64,000 nt of DNA. Source: Dallia pectoralis (lineage: Eukaryota > Chordata > Actinopteri > Esociformes > Umbridae). The DNA lies in assembly GCA_029465975.1 (NCBI GenBank), contig CM055728.1, positions 16,106,205-16,170,204 of the forward strand, read 5' to 3'. Of the stretch, positions 58,971-64,000 are shown in pieces. Under the pieces are notes generated by a model. That model was given only the letters and a program-made list of their open reading frames with translations. It was not told where the DNA came from and did no database searches. The position numbers and the translations under genes are program-made. Every line of letters starts with the position of its first letter. Positions within the stretch are counted from its first letter, which is position 1.

Positions 58971-60261
58971 AGTTTATAAAAATGATGCAGTTGTTTTGAC
59001 ATTCCCTCACATGCATTGTGAGAGCTTGGCAATGTTGTGGTGGTGCAGTTAATGTGTTAGTTAGCTCTCAAAAAGTTATTCTATTGAAATAGCATGAGAT
59101 TTGAACAAATCTGACAAATAATCCAACAGGTCTCAAAAACATAAAATTGCATGTACAATAATATGGGTTGACAATTAAATGTTAGACGTTCTGCATGGAG
59201 AGTCTGTCTATGTTTCCATGTTATGGGTCAAATACTGTATAAAACATGTTATGGCCTGAGTGTTAAGGTTTGCTAATACTCTGTACGGTCAAATTTAGAT
59301 TAGGGGTAAGGTCAGACAACCCAACGGTTAGTGTTTGACAATGCTTCCTGGATGGTTACGTTTACGATTAAACTCGTTCAGCAGATGTGTCTTGTTGTTT
59401 TATTGTTATTATCATACTCTGTCAGTTTTTTTACATTTATATCCAGTCCCTGTATAATGTGAAGTTACATGAAGAGAACATGTATTTATTGCCTTAGGAT
59501 TTATACATTATTGTTTGGGAATGGAGATGCAATGTTAAAGCCAAAAGAGTATTATAACCAATATTCCCAGAAAAAACATCAGGACACTGATGCTGGAAGG
59601 TACTAACTTGAATATGTTTTCCTTGATTCTGTTGATTCTTGATTCCCATGGCCCTATAAAATCCTCTGAGTCAGCTGCTGTAACATGGAGTGCCAGCCCA
59701 GTAGGTCCAACAGTCATGTTTTTATTAACTGGCGTCAGCCTGTGTCAACTCCAATGCAGACTGGGCAGAGCATTTTAACCAAGTGGATAAATTATCTAAG
59801 AGAACGTTTTACGAGTAAAGGGATAATGTTTTACAAGTTAAAGGACCAGTCATGAAAAGTTTTTTAAATATTTTTGGACTACATCGATGGAGGATGAATT
59901 AGGGGATTCATGAGTTTTGTTGAAAGTCTGTTGGGACACAGTGTTTTGGCTCTTGTGGTGGTAAGTGGCAATACTTCCTGGAGGCATGAAAACAGGCTAG
60001 GCTAGTAACGTACAATGTCTTTCAATGCAAAATGCCTTGCAGGAAAAACAAGGAAATTGAAGACAGTGATTGGCTGAATGACTAGCAACTGTTGCTTGAC
60101 AAGCTGAGGCAAGTTGTTACCTAAGGCTGAATCGCCTTAAGTAGTGAATTTCGGCTAGCTGGTAAAAACCCTCTTTGCCTACCAGAATGTTGTTTAGAAA
60201 ACCAGCTGAGCTGAGGGACCAACGTAGGAAACAAACCACCTCTCAAACATAGTAATGGTCT
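58971..60261. other. Intergenic DNA
   Basis: About 1.3 kb with no recognisable element or gene. Confidence 0.4.
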
Positions 60262-60621
60262 GTTGTGGGTAGGGCTGCACGATATTGGAAAAAAATTACA
60301 TTGCGATTTTTCCCCCAACGATATATATTGCGATATTGCGAGCCATTAATCCAGGCTAAAGGATTAATAATTACCATTCCGTCAGACTCATGTAGGGCTC
60401 CGTTGTCCTTCTGGACCATAAGTCTGCATAGTATTCCACGTGTGACAGCTCTGCTTCAATCTGAGATTTGCATTTTCCATACAGCTCTAATATGTGCAGG
60501 ATGGTATAACATACTGTCAAGCGTTCGGATCATTTTCTGAAAATCCCTCTTTGGTGACAGTGTTTAATGGCAACATATCTTTAGCGATATGAAATGTTAT
60601 TGCGTCTGTTATTTGTGTCTG

Positions 60622-60860
60622 TCATTGAGAGCCTTTCTGGTAAGGTGTCACACTGGCAAAGGCACCGCAAATAGTTTTATGTTTTGTTTTGACTTTGTAT
60701 TCGCCGTAAAGAGCTTCGTGGTGCTGTTTTAAGTGATTAGACAAATCGGTGGTGTTTCCGTGTTTTGTGGCCACAACTTTATAACACTCCAGGCAAAGTA
60801 CGTGTTTTTGGTCAACATTCTGTAGCCGAAAAAGACCCAAATAGCTAATTTTGACTTTCT
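60622..60860 (-). pseudogene. BED zinc-finger fragment of hAT transposase
   Basis: The frame reads LFRLQNVDQKHVLCLECYKV, then HGNTTDLSNHLKQHHEALYG. It has the C-x2-C pair and the H-x4-H pair of a BED finger, the DNA-binding module at the N-terminus of hAT transposases. The upstream part (NRKSKLAIWVFFGYR) is in another frame, so a frameshift separates start and finger. The frame ends at 60,622 without an RNase-H-like domain. Confidence 0.8.
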
Positions 60861-60963
60861 GTTTGGTACGAAATCATTCTTTTTTGCGGCGGATCCTCTT
60901 CGTCGCTCATTTTTAGCTACAGGATTACCGGAGAGAATGTTGGCTGTGGGCGGTGAGCAGCGG

Positions 60964-61068
60964 CACACGAACCAATCACTGAGCCGGCACGCGGAACGTG
61001 AACCAATCACTGAGCAGGCACGCGGAACGTGAACCAATCACTGAGCAGGCACGCTCAGTGATTGGTTC
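60964..61068. repeat. 32-bp tandem repeat (3 copies) ending in a 16-bp perfect hairpin
   Basis: GAACCAATCACTGAGC(C/A)GGC is repeated three times. The last copy is followed by its own reverse complement, giving arms 61031-61046 and 61053-61068 around the loop AGGCAC. Confidence 0.88.
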
Positions 61069-61610
61069 TTAATACGTTTATGGGTGCTACCCTGGTGCTA
61101 CCGTTCTCTTAATAGGTTTATGGGTGCTACCCTGGTGCTACCGTTCTCTTAATAGGTTTATGGGTGCTACCCTGGTGCTACCGTTCTCTTAATACGTTTA
61201 TGGGTGCTACCCTGGTGCTACCGTTCTCTTAATACGTTTATGGGTGCTACCCTGGTGCTACCGTTCTCTTAATACGTTTGTGGGTGCTACCCTGGTGCTA
61301 CCGTTCTCTTAATAGGTTTATGGGTGCTACCCTGGTGCTACCGTTCTCTTAATACGTTTATGGGTGCTACCCTGGTGCTACCGTTCTCTTAATACGTTTG
61401 TGGGTGCTACCCTGGTGCTACCGTTCTCTTAATACGTTTATGGGTGCTACCCTGGTGCTACCGTTCTCTTAATACGTTTGTGGGTGCTACCCTGGTGCTA
61501 CCGTTCTCTTAATACGTTTATGGGTGCTACCCTGGTGCTACCGTTCTCTTAATACGTTTATGGGTGCTACCCTGGTGCTACCGTTCTCTTATTACGTTTA
61601 TGGGTGCTAA
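61069..61610. repeat. 40-bp minisatellite inside the hAT element, about 13 copies
   Basis: The unit is TGGGTGCTACCCTGGTGCTA plus CCGTTCTCTTAATACGTTTA, with AATAGG/AATACG and TTTA/TTTG variants and an exact 40-bp period from 61,081. Confidence 0.95.
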
Positions 61611-61680
61611 AACAGAATATCGTTCAGCCCTAGTTGTGGGTGTACCATTGTTATTCCTTTATCCTTTCCTTGCTGCCTAC

Positions 61681-62455
61681 TAGGGCTGGCACGGTTCACA
61701 AAACCCACGGTTCGGTTCGTATCACGGTTTTAGGGTCACGGTTTTCGGTTCTGTACGGTTCTTGTTGTTATTTTTTCTTTTAATCTTTAACACTCCAGAA
61801 ATGTCCTTCAGCATATGATATATAGCTTATTAGCTTAATTATCCACAATTTAGAATACAGTATACATTTTTTATATGTATTATCATTATGTAATCATGCA
61901 CTATGAATTTGACTTGACTTTAGTTTAAGCACATTATTGGGACCATCTCTGAGTAAAAGCTAGGTGAGATTTTGATACAGCAAAAGAGAAGACATTGATG
62001 ATTACATTCTTTTTGTTTATTTGGTACAACAAAAGGAGAATGTGTATTGTTATCTCTACAGGAACTTGTGCCTTTTTAGCACACAAAGATTAACTTGCAT
62101 TTATCAATTATCAAACTGCCAACTGCCATTAGCATATTGAATGCATTTTGCGAAGTTCTATCCACTGTTTTATTTCCGTTGTCATCGTAAGTAATAGGAA
62201 ATCCAAAATGTTCCCACACACCGGATTTGAACGACGCGGGCGCATCAGCCAACTCCGGGCAGCCTTCATTATCTCCTCCACTTGCCATTTCTGCAGCACA
62301 ATTTTACTGTGTCTTAGTATGTTCGCGCGAAACTGTCTGAGGCGAAACTCTCTGAGCACGAGGCTACATTGCGCATGCGTCGAACCGTGTGAACCGTGCC
62401 CGAGACAAGCGAACCGAACGGTTCGGGTGTTTTTTCATGTACCGTGCCACCCCTA
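61681..62455 (-). mobile_element. hAT element, non-autonomous (775 bp)
   Basis: The ends TAGGGCTGGCACGGTTCACA and, inverted, TAGGGGTGGCACGGTACATG are bounded by a perfect 8-bp target duplication, CTGCCTAC, at 61673-61680 and 62456-62463. It contains CGGTTCGGTTCGTATCACGG-type subterminal repeats (ACGGTT) and a truncated transposase start on the minus strand. Confidence 0.92.
62150..62288 (-). pseudogene. N-terminal fragment of ZBED-like hAT transposase
   Basis: The frame from the ATG at 62,288 reads MASGGDNEGCPELADAPASF then KSGVWEHFGFPITYDDNGNK, the characteristic start of a BED finger in ZBED/Ac-type hAT transposases. Homology is lost after KTVDRT, before the first Cys pair, where the element was internally deleted. 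Confidence 0.75.
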
Positions 62456-62463
62456 CTGCCTAC

Positions 62464-63470
62464 GTTGTGATGCTGAAATGAGCTTCATTAAACTGGGTTG
62501 TGTGGTGTAGCTATGCTAACGCTAACGTTAATGCAAGTGGCTCTGTATAAATGCTTCTACTGAATTACTGCATTTGTAAAAACACATAGACATTGACAAC
62601 TGCTTCCATGACCTGAAATAAAGATCTTTGAGTCCAATATACATCAAGGTCGGCCATGTTTTATGCCCCAGGCACCCAGAAGGAAGACTAGTCACTAACA
62701 GACAGAGGTCGGAGAAAATACTGTGAGTGTGTGTGGTTGGTAGGGACAGTTATAAATAGTGAACTGGGCTTATGTAATGTACTGTAGCTTAGACTGGAAG
62801 CTGGCTTAAATCGATTGCAGAAGTGTCACAGATGGATGTATGAATCAGGCTACGTCATAGAGTTTCCACAATACTTCTGGAATTTAGATTCAATCCTGAA
62901 AATGTACTTATCTGTGTATTGAAGAGGGACCGACTGACACACTGTCTTAATGCTGATTCTGGGGCCTGGGTTCCTGGCGCTGTTCTGGAGGGCACGTCCT
63001 TACCCCGTGAACAAGTCAGACCAGCTGATCTGAACATGATTTGCCATGTATCTCTGTATGGCTTGGTCAGTTGTTTTTGAGCAGCTCGGTTTTTCAGGCC
63101 AAAAGTCTGTTTCATGGGTCTACTGTCAGTATGTTGGGAGTGGCTGTGTGCATCAGATGACTGACTAACTGGGTGTGCACTGGTCACCTTCCTGACTCAT
63201 CCGCATTAGATGGATGGATGTAGCTCTTCATTACTTCAAATACATCTAGTGAACCTTAACTCTAGTGTATATGATCCATACCATGGAAACATAGACAGAC
63301 TCTCCATCCTGAACAGGTCGTATCCCATAATGACTGTAATATAATTGTTTTGAGGTACATTTCTGGGAAAGTTGCTTCTGCACAGGGCTGTCACATTAAT
63401 CATGATACATGTGGGGGGAAAGTTCAACGACCGTTCAACCAATCAGGTTTTGTAGTCAAGGTGTTGGATA
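62464..63470. other. Intergenic DNA
   Basis: No gene is recognised. A 30-bp string (AGAAGTGTCACAGATGGATG) at 62,819 reappears at 63,539 inside the Tc1 relic. Confidence 0.45.
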
Positions 63471-63474
63471 GAGG

Positions 63475-63710
63475 GGAAATGGGTAGGAGTAAAGACCAGA
63501 GGGACTTTGACTAGGGCTAAATTGTTGTGAAGTATAACAGAAGTGTCACAAATGGATGTATGAATTAAGATTAGGTTAATCAATGCACAAGGGCAACTAA
63601 GGCTATCCTGGTTCTTTCAAACCAACAGAAGTTATAAATTGTTAATGTTTGATACTGGAGGAATGTGTCACAACACACTGGGCATCGCACTCTGCTGTGT
63701 TAATGTTGGA
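63475..63710 (+). pseudogene. Heavily decayed Tc1-like transposase N-terminus
   Basis: The plus strand reads MGRSKDQRDFD, stop, G, stop, IVVKYN, and later VLSNQQKL and NVSQHTGHRTLLC. These align with the order MG..KD...FD.G.IV, V.SNR and KVSEHTVHRSLL in fish Tc1 transposases. Several stops and frame changes are present. Confidence 0.5.
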
Positions 63711-64000
63711 ATCCAGGAGGAATGTGTCACAGCACACTGGGCATCGCATCCTGCTGTGTTAATGTTGGATACAGGAGGAATGTCACAACACAATGGGCAT
63801 CACATCCTGCTGTGTTAATGTTGGATACAGGAGGAATGTGTCACAACACACTGGGCATCGCATCCTGCTGAGTTATAGTTGGATACAGGAGGAATGTGTC
63901 ACAGCACACTGGGCATCGCACACTGCTGTGTTAATGTTGGATACAGGAGGAATGTGTCACAACACACTGAGCATTGCACCCTGCTGTGTTAACGTTGGAT
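63650..64000. repeat. 58-bp minisatellite derived from Tc1 sequence, about 6 copies, runs off the window
   Basis: The unit is GTTGGATACAGGAGGAATGT plus GTCACAACACACTGGGCATCGCATCCTGCTGTGTTAAT. The first unit is the segment of the Tc1 relic that encodes NVSQHTGHRTLLC. Copies differ by point changes and one 2-bp deletion. Confidence 0.88.

Larger units (their letters stand above)
60270..61632 (-). mobile_element. hAT element, non-autonomous (1,363 bp), with internal minisatellite
   Basis: The ends TAGGGCTGCACGATATTGGA and, inverted, TAGGGCTGAACGATATTCTG are bounded by a perfect 8-bp target duplication, GTTGTGGG, at 60262-60269 and 61633-61640. It carries a BED finger on the minus strand and a 40-bp minisatellite that makes up about 40% of its length. 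The catalytic domain is absent. Confidence 0.92.

Noticed and set aside
60729..61037. 102-codon minus-strand frame as a separate gene
   Set aside because: It overlaps the BED-finger fragment in another register; part of it (NRKSKLAIWVFFGYR) is the frameshifted upstream portion of that same fragment.

Overview
The window is nuclear DNA from a vertebrate, almost certainly a teleost fish. It holds DD34E Tc1 transposons of the type common in fish, Rex3/RTE-like and L2/CR1-like LINE fragments, hAT elements with BED-finger remnants, long CA/GT and GA microsatellites and a great many minisatellites. The order (pike, salmonid or other) cannot be fixed from the sequence alone. I recognise no host exon, tRNA or rRNA with confidence. 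Nearly all long open frames are minisatellites whose period is a multiple of three and so are open in several frames on both strands.

Layout. 1-10.8 kb: non-coding DNA with minisatellites (73, 52, 45, 30, 78 and 54 bp units) and GT/GA tracts. 10,789-14,349: a complete non-autonomous LTR retrotransposon (subfamily A, minus strand) with two 394-bp LTRs and the 5-bp target duplication CAGTG. 14.4-35.3 kb: a minisatellite-rich desert with units of 26, 16, 19, 36, 35, 26, 42, 33 and 48 bp. 35.3-43.6 kb: an L2/CR1-like fragment, a Rex3-like fragment with a 12-bp target duplication, a 36-bp minisatellite, a decayed Tc1 remnant and a full-length but inactive Tc1 element. 46,819-53,299: three 378-bp LTRs and two internal regions in tandem (subfamily B, minus strand), with one shared 5-bp target duplication, TAAAT. 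54.1-62.5 kb: Tc1, L2 and Rex3 fragments and three hAT elements, each with a perfect 8-bp target duplication. 63.4-64 kb: a Tc1 relic, part of which has become a 58-bp minisatellite that runs off the window.

The most notable system is the LTR family. It has no recognisable protease, reverse transcriptase, RNase H or integrase, so its enzymes must come from elsewhere. Directly after the 5' LTR there is no sequence of the usual TGG-initiated, tRNA-complementary type. Instead a 10-nt sequence there is perfectly complementary to a 10-nt sequence lying 30 nt downstream of the LTR TATA box, where the transcript should begin. Both halves carry the matching compensatory change between subfamilies A and B. 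This is the self-priming arrangement known from Tf1/sushi-type elements. The internal region is largely built from 24-, 27- and 30-bp repeats coding for Met-Ala-Ala-rich peptide, and many units contain a YY1-like GCCATCTTG motif.
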